The notes: generated by a model from the letters alone, not told the origin. Positions 34,731 to 43,969 are shown, counted from the stretch's first letter. The stretch is DNA of 51,595 bases from Leisingera sp. ANG59 (GCF_013317235.1 NZ_WLCM01000005.1:151214-202808); one strand, 5' to 3'. Program-made: numbers and translations.

Positions 34731-35522
34731 ATGCAGATCGCAGACCTGGGCGACGTCCAGCTTCACTACCGCATTGACGGCGACGCAGGCGGCGCCCCCA
34801 TTGTGTTTGCCAATTCACTCGGCACGGACCTGAGAGTCTGGGATGCTGTGGTGGAAAGGCTGCCCGCAGGATTGCGCATCATCCGCTACGACAAGCGCGG
34901 GCATGGGCTGTCCTCCTGCCCGCCTGCCCCCTATTCAATGGGCGCGCTTGTGCGGGATGCGGAGCGGCTGCTGGACTACCTGGAAGTGCGCGACTGCATG
35001 TTCGTGGGCCTGTCGATCGGCGGCATGATCGCGCAGGGGCTGGCGGTGAAGCGGCTGGACCAAATCCGTGCGCTGGTGCTGTCGAACACCGCCGCCAAGA
35101 TCGGCACCACCGAGATGTGGAAAGAACGGGTTCGGACCGTTCAAAGCGACGGCATTGAGGCACTGGCCGATGCGGTGATGGAGCGCTGGTTTGCCCGCGG
35201 CTTCCGGTCAGCGCCGGCGCTGCAACTGTGGCGCAACATGCTGATTCAGCAATCCCGCGATGGTTATGCGGGCTGCTGCGCGGCGATTGCGGGCACCGAT
35301 TTCTACACGCCGACCAGCGGTCTGCGGCTGCCCTGCCTTGGCATCGCAGGATCCGAGGACGGCTCCACCCCGCCCGACCTGGTGCGTGAAACGGTGGACC
35401 TGATCCCCGGCAGCCAGTTTCATCTGATCCGGCGCGCAGGCCATATTCCTTGCGTCGAGCAGCCGGATGAATTCGCTGACCGCCTGGCGGCCTTCCTGAG
35501 GGAGACCGGGCACATTGGCTGA
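34731..35522 (+). CDS. pcaD: 3-oxoadipate enol-lactonase
   Basis: 263 residues from the ATG at 34731 (GAGG six bases upstream; an in-frame ATG at 34719 is less well placed). Typical PcaD features: FANSLGTDLRVWD, YDKRGHGLSS, nucleophile Ser in GLSIGGMIAQGLA and His in RRAGHIPCVEQP. It hydrolyses 3-oxoadipate enol-lactone in the protocatechuate branch of the beta-ketoadipate pathway. Overlaps the next gene by eight bases. Confidence 0.9.
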   Translation: MQIADLGDVQLHYRIDGDAGGAPIVFANSLGTDLRVWDAVVERLPAGLRIIRYDKRGHGLSSCPPAPYSMGALVRDAERLLDYLEVRDCMFVGLSIGGMIAQGLAVKRLDQIRALVLSNTAAKIGTTEMWKERVRTVQSDGIEALADAVMERWFARGFRSAPALQLWRNMLIQQSRDGYAGCCAAIAGTDFYTPTSGLRLPCLGIAGSEDGSTPPDLVRETVDLIPGSQFHLIRRAGHIPCVEQPDEFADRLAAFLRETGHIG

Positions 35523-36225
35523 GTTTCTTCTTGTTCACGGTTCCTGCCACGGCCCATGGTGCTGGCGCGACGTGGTCCCGGCGCTTGAGGCCCGGGGCCA
35601 CACTGCCCGCACCATCAGCCTGCCCGGCCATGCCGACGGGCGTGATCCCGCGGGGGTTACACTGGCCGAAACGGCGGAGGCAGTCGCCGCGGCTTCCACC
35701 CCGGACACCCTGATCGTCGGGCATTCCTGGGGCGGTTTTCCCATTTCTGCGGCCGCGGAGGCGCATCCAGAGCGATCGCGCGGGCTGATCTATCTTTGCG
35801 CCTATCTGCCGGTCAGCGGTATGTCCCTTATCGGCATGCGCAAGGCAGGGCCCCGGCAGACCCTGGAAGGCGCAACCCGGAAGAACGAGGCAGGCACCGC
35901 ATACAGCCTGGTGCCGGAGACCACGCCGGACCTATTCTATCACGACTGCCCGGCCGAAGCGGTGCGCTTTGCCATGGAAAACCTCTGTGAACAGCCAATC
36001 CTGGCGCAGGACACGCCGGTCCACCTGAGCGAACGGTTCGAGGGCGTGCCCAAGGCCTACATCCGCTGCACCGAAGACCGGGTCATTCCGCCGGAATACC
36101 AGGCTCAGATGGCGGCCCGCCTGCCGCCCCGGCGGGCACATGATATGAACACATCCCATTCGCCCTTCTTCGCCGACCCTGAAGGTCTGGCAGAGCTGAT
36201 GGGGCAGATTGCAAAGGACTTCTGA
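35515..36225 (+). CDS. Alpha/beta hydrolase of the methylesterase/hydroxynitrile lyase type
   Basis: 236 residues from a TTG start inside the end of pcaD. The pattern FLLVHGSCHGPWCWRDVVP, nucleophile Ser in VGHSWGGFP and His in NTSHSPFFADP matches the MES/HNL-like esterase group. Located between pcaD and pcaB with overlapping codons on both sides, so it is part of the same transcript; perhaps it frees an aromatic acid from an ester that feeds the pathway (inference). Confidence 0.8.
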   Translation: MAEFLLVHGSCHGPWCWRDVVPALEARGHTARTISLPGHADGRDPAGVTLAETAEAVAAASTPDTLIVGHSWGGFPISAAAEAHPERSRGLIYLCAYLPVSGMSLIGMRKAGPRQTLEGATRKNEAGTAYSLVPETTPDLFYHDCPAEAVRFAMENLCEQPILAQDTPVHLSERFEGVPKAYIRCTEDRVIPPEYQAQMAARLPPRRAHDMNTSHSPFFADPEGLAELMGQIAKDF

Positions 36226-37553
36226 TGGCAGGTACTGTCTTTGACAGCCAAATCTATGGCGGCCTATTCAGCAGCGGCGAGGCCAGCCGCCTGTTCTCGG
36301 ACAGCGCCGAAGTGCGCGCCATGCTGCTGGTGGAGGGCGCGCTGGCCAAGGCGCAGGGCGAAGCAGGTGTGATCCCGCCGGAAAGCGCGGCTGCGATCGG
36401 GCGTGCTGTGGTCGAGATCGCCGTCGACCCGGGTGTTCTGAAACGGCCCGCGGGGCAGAACGGTGTGCCGGTTCCGGGGCTGGTGGCCGCATTCCGCGAA
36501 GAAATGAAGGCGCCCGAGCATGCGCAGTATGTGCATTGGGGGGCCACCTCGCAGGACATCATGGACAGCGCGCTGATGCTGCGGCTGCGCCAGGCACTGG
36601 CGCTGGTTGAGGCGGATGTGAAGACCGCAGTCCAGTCGCTGGGCAAACTGGCCAAGGCGCATGCCGAGCGGCCGATGGCTGCCCGCACCTACGGACAGCA
36701 CGCGACCCCGACCAGCTTTGGCGCGGTGGCGGCGGGTTGGGGCACCCCGCTGCTGAACCTGCTGGAAGAGCTGCCCGGCTTGCGCCAGTCCTGCCTGATG
36801 GTGTCCCTATCAGGTGCGGCCGGAACCTCCAGCGCTTTGGGAGCGAAGGCGGCGGAGGTGCGCTCTGCCATGGCTAAGGGGCTGGCCCTGCAGGATCCCG
36901 GGCGCAGCTGGCATACCGACCGCACTCCGGTTCTGCGCATCGCGGACTGGCTGCTCCGTGTGACACTGGCCTTTGGCAAGATCGGCGAGGACTGCACTGC
37001 ACTTGTGCAAAGCGGTATTCAAGAGGTATCGCTGGGTGGAACGGGGGCCTCCTCCACCATGCCGCAGAAACAGAACCCGGTGGCGCCTTCGGTGCTGGCG
37101 GCGCTGGCCCGGCAGAGCAGCGGCTTGTTCGCGGTTCTTCAGCACGCCTCAATACAGAAGCATCAGCGCGACGGCGCGGCCTGGTTCACCGAATGGATGT
37201 GCCTGCCGCAGATTGTTCTGGGCGCTGCCACCTCCGCAAATACCGGCAAAGAGTTGTGCGCGGGTATTGCCCCGCGCGCTGAGGCAATGGCGGCAGCGCT
37301 CTCGGCGGGGCTGGGCCTGATCCACGCAGAGGCACTGAGCTTTTCGCTGGCAGCGCAAATGCCGCGGCCTGAAGCCCAGGCGGCGGTGAAGGCCTTGTGC
37401 CAGGAGGCTCAGGCCTCGCAAACCCCACTGCGGGACCTTGTGGCGCGGGGCTATCCGGACTTGGATACGGATGCCTTGTTTTCCCCCGCCAGGCAGATGG
37501 GCCTTGCCCCGTGGGACGCTTTGCAGTTCAGCAAGCGTGCCGACAGCCTGTGA
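36225..37553 (+). CDS. pcaB: 3-carboxy-cis,cis-muconate cycloisomerase
   Basis: 442 residues. Fumarase/aspartase superfamily signature GASSTMPQKQNPV and the family start FDSQIYGGLFSS are present, with the HWGATSQDIMDSA active-site block. It converts 3-carboxymuconate to 4-carboxymuconolactone, two steps before PcaD. Its start overlaps the preceding stop as TGATG. Confidence 0.93.
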   Translation: MAGTVFDSQIYGGLFSSGEASRLFSDSAEVRAMLLVEGALAKAQGEAGVIPPESAAAIGRAVVEIAVDPGVLKRPAGQNGVPVPGLVAAFREEMKAPEHAQYVHWGATSQDIMDSALMLRLRQALALVEADVKTAVQSLGKLAKAHAERPMAARTYGQHATPTSFGAVAAGWGTPLLNLLEELPGLRQSCLMVSLSGAAGTSSALGAKAAEVRSAMAKGLALQDPGRSWHTDRTPVLRIADWLLRVTLAFGKIGEDCTALVQSGIQEVSLGGTGASSTMPQKQNPVAPSVLAALARQSSGLFAVLQHASIQKHQRDGAAWFTEWMCLPQIVLGAATSANTGKELCAGIAPRAEAMAAALSAGLGLIHAEALSFSLAAQMPRPEAQAAVKALCQEAQASQTPLRDLVARGYPDLDTDALFSPARQMGLAPWDALQFSKRADSL

Positions 37554-37685
37554 GACTCCTGAAAGGATTTCACCTGGGTTTGTGTCGCGTTATTCCGTGA
37601 CGTTACTACACGCACCGGCTGGCACATTGCTGCTTGATGCAGCTACCTTGGCACGCCACCCTGACGGCAAACGGGGAGGAAGATC

Positions 37686-38792
37686 ATGCAAACCATCAAA
37701 GCCGCTGTCTGCCATAAATTCGGCGCCCCTCTGGTCATTGAAGAGGTGCAACTGGCAGCGCCTAGAATGGGGGAGGTCGAGGTCACGCTGGACGCAGTTG
37801 CGATCTGCCACAGCGACATTTCCTTTGCCGAAGGCGCCTGGGGCGGGCATCTGCCTGCGGTTTACGGCCACGAGGCCGCCGGAGTGATCACCGGGGTCGG
37901 CGCAGGCGTGCAGGGTTTTGCCATGGGTGACTCCGTAGTGGTCACGCTGATCCGCAGCTGCGGCACCTGCCCCTCCTGCGCAAGCGGCAAGCCGGTTATC
38001 TGCGAAACATCATTTGACACGTTGAATGGCCCCTTGAAAACGGCCAAGGGCGATCCGCTGGACCAAGCGATGGCGTGCGGTGCCTTTGCCGAGAAAGTGG
38101 TTGTGGACCAGCGGCAGATCGTCAGGATCCCCGCAGAAATGAACAAGGATGCAGCAGCTCTGATCTCTTGCGGAGTGATCACCGGTGTGGGTGCGGCAGT
38201 CAATGCGGCCCGGCTGCGTGCAGGACAGGACGTGGTGGTCATCGGCGCAGGCGGTGTAGGCCTCAACGCCATTCAGGGTTCCCGGATTGCTGGCGCCCGC
38301 CGCATCGTCGCCGTTGACATGAGCCCAGAGAAACTTGAGACCGCCAAGGTGTTTGGCGCCACCCACGGGGTGCTCGCAACTGATGCGAAACCCTGGAAAA
38401 CCGCCCAGGAGGCACTTGGCGGACGCGGCGCTGATGCTGTCCTGGTTACAGTTGGCGCAATTCCCGCCTATGATCAGGCGCTGCGCTATTTGGCGCGCGG
38501 CGGCAAGGCTATCCTGATCGGCATGCCGCATTCGGGGGCAACGGCCGCGTACGAACCGGTTGTTCTGGCTGCCCTGGGCCAGGGTCTGACCGGCTCCAAG
38601 ATGGGTGATACCGTGATCCAGCGGGACATTCCCTGGATCGTTGATTTGTATCAGCAGGGGCGGCTGAAGCTGGAAGAGCTGATCTCCGGCCGCTGGTCTC
38701 TGGAGCAGATCAACGAGGCTATCGCTGACACCAAGACCGGAAGCGCCAAGCGGAACGTCATCGTATTCAACCAAGGCAGCACAGCAGGCTGA
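37686..38792 (+). CDS. Zinc-dependent medium-chain alcohol dehydrogenase
   Basis: 368 residues. Catalytic zinc ligands in AICHSD and the GHEAAG motif, structural zinc loop with four cysteines in CGTCPSCASGKPVIC, and the nucleotide-binding VVIGAGGVGLNAIQG. The layout resembles class III/aryl alcohol dehydrogenases. GGGGAGG just upstream of the ATG. Substrate unknown; 132 bases separate it from pcaB. Confidence 0.87.
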   Translation: MQTIKAAVCHKFGAPLVIEEVQLAAPRMGEVEVTLDAVAICHSDISFAEGAWGGHLPAVYGHEAAGVITGVGAGVQGFAMGDSVVVTLIRSCGTCPSCASGKPVICETSFDTLNGPLKTAKGDPLDQAMACGAFAEKVVVDQRQIVRIPAEMNKDAAALISCGVITGVGAAVNAARLRAGQDVVVIGAGGVGLNAIQGSRIAGARRIVAVDMSPEKLETAKVFGATHGVLATDAKPWKTAQEALGGRGADAVLVTVGAIPAYDQALRYLARGGKAILIGMPHSGATAAYEPVVLAALGQGLTGSKMGDTVIQRDIPWIVDLYQQGRLKLEELISGRWSLEQINEAIADTKTGSAKRNVIVFNQGSTAG

Positions 38793-39022
38793 CTTGACGC
38801 GAGGACCACCTTAGAGGCCGCCGGCAGTTTTGCGCGCGCTTTCTCGCCCTCGGTCAATGACCAATTTGCCGGTCCCATCGGGTTCGGCCTTGGCAAGCGC
38901 AGCTATGCTCATGCAGGCACCCTACCGGTGGCTCTCCGCCGATACAGGAGCGAAACGCAACTTCTGGATGCCTCGGTCGGCTTCAACGGGCAGGCTGTGG
39001 GAAGACAGCAGGAATTGAAGCA
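38793..39022 (+). other. Gap with a coding-like stretch but no start codon
   Basis: In the same frame as the upstream dehydrogenase, directly after its stop, an open stretch reads LEAAGSFARAFSPSVNDQFA and continues for about 75 residues with GC-rich third positions before running into the next gene. No start codon or ribosome site fits. I do not recognise the sequence; it may be a gene remnant or chance. Confidence 0.25.
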
Positions 39023-39349
39023 GTGCCACCTACAAAGAGTGACCGCTACCCGCCAGAAACCAACATGCGGGAAGGAGCTGCAGCTGCGACGGCTTTCCTG
39101 AAAACCCTCGCGCATGACGGCAGGCTAATGATCCTTTGCCATCTGAGCTCCGGGGAGAAATCAGTCAGCGAACTGGAAGCGCTCTTGGACCTGCGCCAAG
39201 CAGCAGCGAGCCAAATGCTGGCCCGGCTGCGGGAGGGCGGGCTCGTGGAAGCCCGGCGCGATGGCAAAGCGGTGTTTTTTTCTCTGAGCAACGACAACAC
39301 AGAAGAGATGATTGCCCTGCTCCACAAGCAATTCTGCGATGGCGGCTAA
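39023..39349 (+). CDS. ArsR/SmtB-family repressor with BigR/SqrR-like cysteine pair
   Basis: 108 residues from a GTG start (AGGA nine bases upstream); an ATG at 39065 would remove 14 residues. The winged helix is clear: LKTLAHDGRLMILCHLSSGEKSV, LDLRQAAASQMLARLREGGL. Cys39 and Cys105 are the only cysteines and are 66 residues apart, the same spacing as Cys41 and Cys107 of Rhodobacter capsulatus SqrR, which senses persulfide. No sulfide-oxidation gene is beside it, so the regulon is unknown. Confidence 0.82.
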   Translation: MPPTKSDRYPPETNMREGAAAATAFLKTLAHDGRLMILCHLSSGEKSVSELEALLDLRQAAASQMLARLREGGLVEARRDGKAVFFSLSNDNTEEMIALLHKQFCDGG

Positions 39350-39506
39350 GTGCCAATTCTTTAAACTGACAGCTTGCGGGGCAGCGATTTGAAGAATTGT
39401 TTCTTCATGGAGGCCCGGTTTGCACCGCGTCTAAATTCCCAACATGCTCCAGCGGCGCTTTACCTTTCAGTCGCAGGGGAGATGCCTGTAACGTCAGTTT
39501 ATTTGA

Positions 39507-40358
39507 TTATACATCGTCTGCCCTGACTTTCTGCGTCTGAACTCCAAGCCCTTCGATCTCCAGCTGCATCACATCGCCAGGCCTTAGATAAACCGGCTCA
39601 GGCTTAGCCCCCATTCCGACGCCCGGCGGCGTTCCGGTTGCAATCACGTCACCGGGATGCAGCGTCATCAGCTGGCTCAGGTGAGAGATGATCTCCGCAA
39701 CAGTAAACACCATTCTACTGGTATTGCCTGTCTGCCGCCGAGAGCCATTCACATCACAGGTCAGCCAAAGGTTTTGCGGATCAGGCACCTCATCCCGGGT
39801 AACCAGCCATGGGCCTATAGGTCCAAAAGTGTCGCAGCTTTTGCCCTTGGTCCATTGACCTGTAAGCTTGGTCTGAAAATCCCTTTCCGACACATCGTTG
39901 ATCACGCAATACCCTGCGACATGCTTCAGCGCTTCGGCCTCGGTCACGTATTTCGCTTCGGTGCCGATCACCACGCCCAGCTCAACCTCCCAGTCAGATG
40001 CGGCGGAGCCGCGGGGCAGGATAACGTCATCGTCCGGCCCGCAGATCGACGACGTTGCCTTGAGGAACAGGATCGGGTGCTCTGGCAGAGCCATTCCCAT
40101 TTCCTCGGCGTGATCAGTGTAATTCAGGCCGATACCAAGAAATTTTCCAGGCTGCCCGACACAGGGACCTAGGTCCGGTGTGCCCTCCACCAGCGGCAGT
40201 TTGCCAGGGTCCAAGGCAGCCAGCCGGGCCAGCGCGCTATCGCTTAACGCCGCTCCTGAAATATCGGGCACGTAGGCGGACAAGTCCCGGACCGCGCCCG
40301 AACTGTCCAAAAGCCCCGGGCGCATCTCTGAACCCATGCGGTATCGAAGCAGTTTCAT
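39507..40358 (-). CDS. Fumarylacetoacetate hydrolase (FAH) family enzyme
   Basis: 283 residues from the ATG at 40358 preceded by GGGAGA. The FAH fold is shown by IGLNYTDHAEEMG, the metal ligands in WEVELGVVIG and INDVSERDFQ, and ATGTPPGVGMG near the end. Members hydrolyse C-C bonds or decarboxylate in aromatic and ureide breakdown; exact substrate unknown. It lies 26 bases downstream of the large ABC-like gene on the same strand, so probably one operon. Confidence 0.88.
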   Translation of the reverse strand: MKLLRYRMGSEMRPGLLDSSGAVRDLSAYVPDISGAALSDSALARLAALDPGKLPLVEGTPDLGPCVGQPGKFLGIGLNYTDHAEEMGMALPEHPILFLKATSSICGPDDDVILPRGSAASDWEVELGVVIGTEAKYVTEAEALKHVAGYCVINDVSERDFQTKLTGQWTKGKSCDTFGPIGPWLVTRDEVPDPQNLWLTCDVNGSRRQTGNTSRMVFTVAEIISHLSQLMTLHPGDVIATGTPPGVGMGAKPEPVYLRPGDVMQLEIEGLGVQTQKVRADDV

Positions 40359-40384
40359 TTCACTTTCTCCCGCGGGCAATCAGA

Positions 40385-43300
40385 TCAGTTGGAAACATAG
40401 CCTGCCACCACTTGCAGAAGTTTGAAAGCGGTCGACGCGTCATTCTCGACAACTGCCAGGAACTCTTCCTCGCCGATCCGCAAGCACCGCAAATCGCTGG
40501 CTGCAACCATGCTTAGTGAGCGCGGCTCCTGGCGGATCAGTCCCAGTTCTCCGACCAATCGGCCTGGCCCGACTTGCGCAATCAGCCGGTCCTCGTTCCC
40601 TTCCTGCGGCAGCAGAAGATCTGCCTCACCCGACAAGATCATGTAAGCACCATCCGAGGCCTCATCGTCTTTAAGGAAAACCACCTCGCCCGCCTTGGCA
40701 TCGTACCAGCGCGCCCCAAAAGCCAAGAGGCGTAGCTGCCGGCGGTTCAGGCCGGAGAAAAGCTCTGTCTGTTCCAGCGCACGAAGCTTGCGCGCCAGAT
40801 CTTGGCTGGCCGCGCCGTCTTCAGCAGACACAGCCTGCGCCTCATCACTGACCAGCCTGCCTTGGCGCAACTCAAAATAGACGTCAAAGACGTCCGGGCT
40901 CTGAAACCCGGGTGCCAGATAGATCAGCGTCGTGCCAGGCAGAAGATTACGCAGGTTCTTGTGCACTGCAACGCGGGTTTCCAGGTCATAGCTCGCCATC
41001 GCGGAGTCGAGGATAAGGATGTCGGGGCGCTTGATTGTAGCTCGGCAGAAGGCAAGCGGCTCCGCAAAACTGGCTGCCAACCCCTGCCCGCCGACGGCAA
41101 TAGGCATGTCGAAGATCAGCTCCACAACCTGATCACGCAAACCTTCGCGAACCATCAAGTCCGAAACCAGTTTGCGCACTTCGTCGCCCTTGGCACCGGC
41201 GGCATCGGATATCTTGCCGAATAGCGCATTCTCAAGAACCGTGAGACTGGGGGTAATTGCTTCTTGTTGAAAAGGCACAAAGCCTGTGCTCAGGGACTTC
41301 AGCAGGCCATCCCCATGACTGCGCCGGAATCCGAGGATACGCTCCTTCATATCATCTTCAAAAGCCGGCCCGATCTGTTCCGCGGAGATGGTGAAAGGCA
41401 CGATCAGCAGCTGCGCCAGTTCTTCCCGGCTGAGCGAAGATGCTTCCGCAGTGCCGGACCGGTCAACCAGCGCCAGCGCGGCCTCATATGCAGCAACATC
41501 CAGACCAAGCTTACGGAATAGCGGATGGCCGGTTCCATCGACGCCAAAAATCTGCCGCAGCATTTCGACCACGTCGCGAGTCAGTGCAACCAGGCTTTCA
41601 TCAAGGCCCAATTGCTTCAACTGGTCCAGGAAATCTCTTTGCTGGTGCAACATCTCACCGGTCAGCGGCTCGTGCGAGGCAGCGAACAGCAGGTTTTCCG
41701 CTACCGGGAGGGCCGGATTGTAGCTCTCTGGGTCCAAGAAATGCACGTGCACATCCAGCCCGGCGCTTTCAATCGCCTCACGCACCGATGGGCGCAGCCT
41801 GACCAATTGCTCTGCCAGTTCCTTATGTGTGGCTTCTTCGAACCGCTGCTCAATGCCGCGCCGGAACAGGGCTGTGTCTGAGCCGATGCCCTCCACCACT
41901 TTCAGCCACCAGCCCCTCAGTTCTGCTTCGCTGGAAAATCCAGCCAACTTGGGGTCCAGCCATGGCGCGTCGAATGGGTCCGGGCTGTTCCCCGCCTGAA
42001 TGGCAACTTCCAGTTCCTGTGGATTTTGCGCCTCGCCCTGAGGCCGCATCCGCATCGGCATCATCACGTTGTCGCCAAACGACCCTTGGAACAGAACCGG
42101 CCGCGATGTGGCATAGCCAATCCGAGCCGCCACAACGGCCTGATGCAATCCGCTCAAATCCTGCTCTGCCACAGTGACAGTCCCCGAAGACGGTAGTATC
42201 TCCCGCGTCAGAAGCTCCGACAGCGCCCTGCGGTCTTCTTCGGATGGCGCCGCGATCCCGATTACCTGACCGGCCGGGAAGGTTGCACTCAGTTCCTCCA
42301 GCACCAGATTGCCATCAGTGTCCCGCACGGTGACGGAATCGAGTACCACGTCCCCGGACAGCTGCTGCAGCTCGCCTGGCTCTCCGGTGAGCAGCTCTTC
42401 ATCCACCATCCCCTGCGGGGCAAAGCGTTCCAGGATCACATCCCAGCGCAAGCTCATGTCCTGGGTCTGGTTGTAATAGGCAAGAAGCTCCTTCCACGGG
42501 GAAGCAAGATCCTTGTACGCGGCCAGCGCGGCAACCAGCGCCCCCAGCGAAACCTTGCCCTGAAGAACCAAATAGCCGCCGACCGCATAAAAGAAGAACG
42601 GCGTCAGCTGGGTAATGAAGTTGTTGAGAAACTTCATGAAGAACTTTTTCTGGTAGATCTGGAAGCGGATGTCGTAAAGCCGCCCAAGCCGGGCCGTGAT
42701 GATCGCCATCCGGTAACGCCAGCCGCCATTGATCCTGAGCGTCGAAGCGCCTGCCGCGCTTTCCCCGATTTCAGTAGCCAGCGACCGCACCTGCTTGATA
42801 CGTTTCTTGTTCAAGAGGTTGATCTGCCGCTGCAGCATCGGAATCAGCCAGCCCTGCAACGGAATCAATGCAATCGCCGCCATTCCGAACCAGAAGTTCT
42901 GCAAGAACAGGAAGAACAGGATGGTCAGCATCTGCCCGGCTTGCAGCACCGGCTGGCTGACCGCGTCCCCCATCAGCCCGCCCATCGGTTCGGATTCCGA
43001 TGTAACCATCGACACCAGCTCACCCTGGCTTACCCGCTCAAAGTAGGGTTGCGGGAAGCGCAAGACACGGGCGATCAGTTGGTACCGGAAACGGCGCAGC
43101 ATCCGTTCCGCCAGCACCCCTTTCATGGTGTTGATCCGCATCTTCAACAAACCGTGGCACAGCACCGATAGCAGAAAGGCGCCGCAAAGAATCCAGAGGA
43201 ACGTAAGCTGATCGAAACTCTGGCCCAGCACGGTGATGGTCGAGCTTTCGGCACCAATCGCGTCGTTGATGATCCGTTTCGGCAGCTCAAGCGTCAGGTA

Positions 43301-43393
43301 AAGCAACGGAAACAGGCATGCGGTCACGATAAGCAGCACCAGCTGGTCGCGTTTTGAGTATTTCCAGATGAAGCGGAACAGAGAGCGCTCGAT
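40385..43393 (-). CDS. ABC exporter-like protein with degenerate ATPase and C-terminal cNMP-binding domain
   Basis: About 1002 residues if started at ATC 43393. The N-terminal 330 residues form a six-helix ABC exporter membrane domain. The nucleotide-binding region follows, but Walker A reads GIAAPSEEDRRA with no GKS/T, the signature is GGQGLAASFAE, Walker B is LILDSAM with no catalytic Glu, and no H-loop histidine follows. About 250 residues of unfamiliar sequence split this region. The last 130 residues are a cyclic-nucleotide-binding domain with GELGLIRQEPRS as phosphate cassette. The first standard start (GTG 43339) would remove the conserved RSLFRFIWKYSKRDQL segment, whereas CGGAG lies seven bases before the ATC. 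Function unknown: probably a cNMP-responsive membrane protein rather than an ATP-driven pump. Confidence 0.75.
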   Translation of the reverse strand: MERSLFRFIWKYSKRDQLVLLIVTACLFPLLYLTLELPKRIINDAIGAESSTITVLGQSFDQLTFLWILCGAFLLSVLCHGLLKMRINTMKGVLAERMLRRFRYQLIARVLRFPQPYFERVSQGELVSMVTSESEPMGGLMGDAVSQPVLQAGQMLTILFFLFLQNFWFGMAAIALIPLQGWLIPMLQRQINLLNKKRIKQVRSLATEIGESAAGASTLRINGGWRYRMAIITARLGRLYDIRFQIYQKKFFMKFLNNFITQLTPFFFYAVGGYLVLQGKVSLGALVAALAAYKDLASPWKELLAYYNQTQDMSLRWDVILERFAPQGMVDEELLTGEPGELQQLSGDVVLDSVTVRDTDGNLVLEELSATFPAGQVIGIAAPSEEDRRALSELLTREILPSSGTVTVAEQDLSGLHQAVVAARIGYATSRPVLFQGSFGDNVMMPMRMRPQGEAQNPQELEVAIQAGNSPDPFDAPWLDPKLAGFSSEAELRGWWLKVVEGIGSDTALFRRGIEQRFEEATHKELAEQLVRLRPSVREAIESAGLDVHVHFLDPESYNPALPVAENLLFAASHEPLTGEMLHQQRDFLDQLKQLGLDESLVALTRDVVEMLRQIFGVDGTGHPLFRKLGLDVAAYEAALALVDRSGTAEASSLSREELAQLLIVPFTISAEQIGPAFEDDMKERILGFRRSHGDGLLKSLSTGFVPFQQEAITPSLTVLENALFGKISDAAGAKGDEVRKLVSDLMVREGLRDQVVELIFDMPIAVGGQGLAASFAEPLAFCRATIKRPDILILDSAMASYDLETRVAVHKNLRNLLPGTTLIYLAPGFQSPDVFDVYFELRQGRLVSDEAQAVSAEDGAASQDLARKLRALEQTELFSGLNRRQLRLLAFGARWYDAKAGEVVFLKDDEASDGAYMILSGEADLLLPQEGNEDRLIAQVGPGRLVGELGLIRQEPRSLSMVAASDLRCLRIGEEEFLAVVENDASTAFKLLQVVAGYVSN

Positions 43394-43576
43394 GGGAAAG
43401 CTCCGTAATTGGCGGCATCAGGCAAGGCTTTTCTATGGGTAGCGCGGTTTGGCCGGCACAGGCAATGGGCAGCAACCTGCCCAATCCCGTTGCGGCACCC
43501 TGCAGTTGCAACATTTGCCAGACGGCGAAAAATCCGTAAGGTTCCAGCCAAGTACACTTTCAGGAGACTAATTGGT

Positions 43577-43969
43577 TTGCCGGAATACGTCGGATCCGTT
43601 CTGCTGCTGCTCTGCGCCCTGCAGGTCAAGCACTTGTTTGCCGACTTCTTCCTGCAGACACCCAAGATGCTGTCAGGCCGCTGCGCCTATGCCCACATGG
43701 GGCGCGCGCAGCATGCTGGTGTCCACATTGTCGGTTCAGCAGTGATTTTTCTGCTCTTCGGCGCACCGCTCAGCTTTATTTTTGTGCTGGCCGTGCTGGA
43801 GTGGGTGGTCCATTTCCACATCGATTTCGGCAAAGCCCGCTTCTCCGAACGCAAGAAACTTAACCCGCAGCAGCCAATGTTCTGGCAGGCTATGGGATCG
43901 GACCAGGCGCTGCACCAGCTGACCTACATCGCAATGGCTTGGGCTTGGGTGAAATACGCAGCAACCTGA
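43577..43969 (+). CDS. DUF3307 membrane protein
   Basis: 130 residues from a TTG start, the only usable start near AGGAG (43562-43566). Four probable membrane helices; the motif KHLFADFFLQTPKM and the later VHFHIDFGKAR and HQLTYIAMAW are typical of DUF3307. Function unknown. Divergent from the ABC-cNMP gene across about 180 bases. Confidence 0.75.
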   Translation: MPEYVGSVLLLLCALQVKHLFADFFLQTPKMLSGRCAYAHMGRAQHAGVHIVGSAVIFLLFGAPLSFIFVLAVLEWVVHFHIDFGKARFSERKKLNPQQPMFWQAMGSDQALHQLTYIAMAWAWVKYAAT

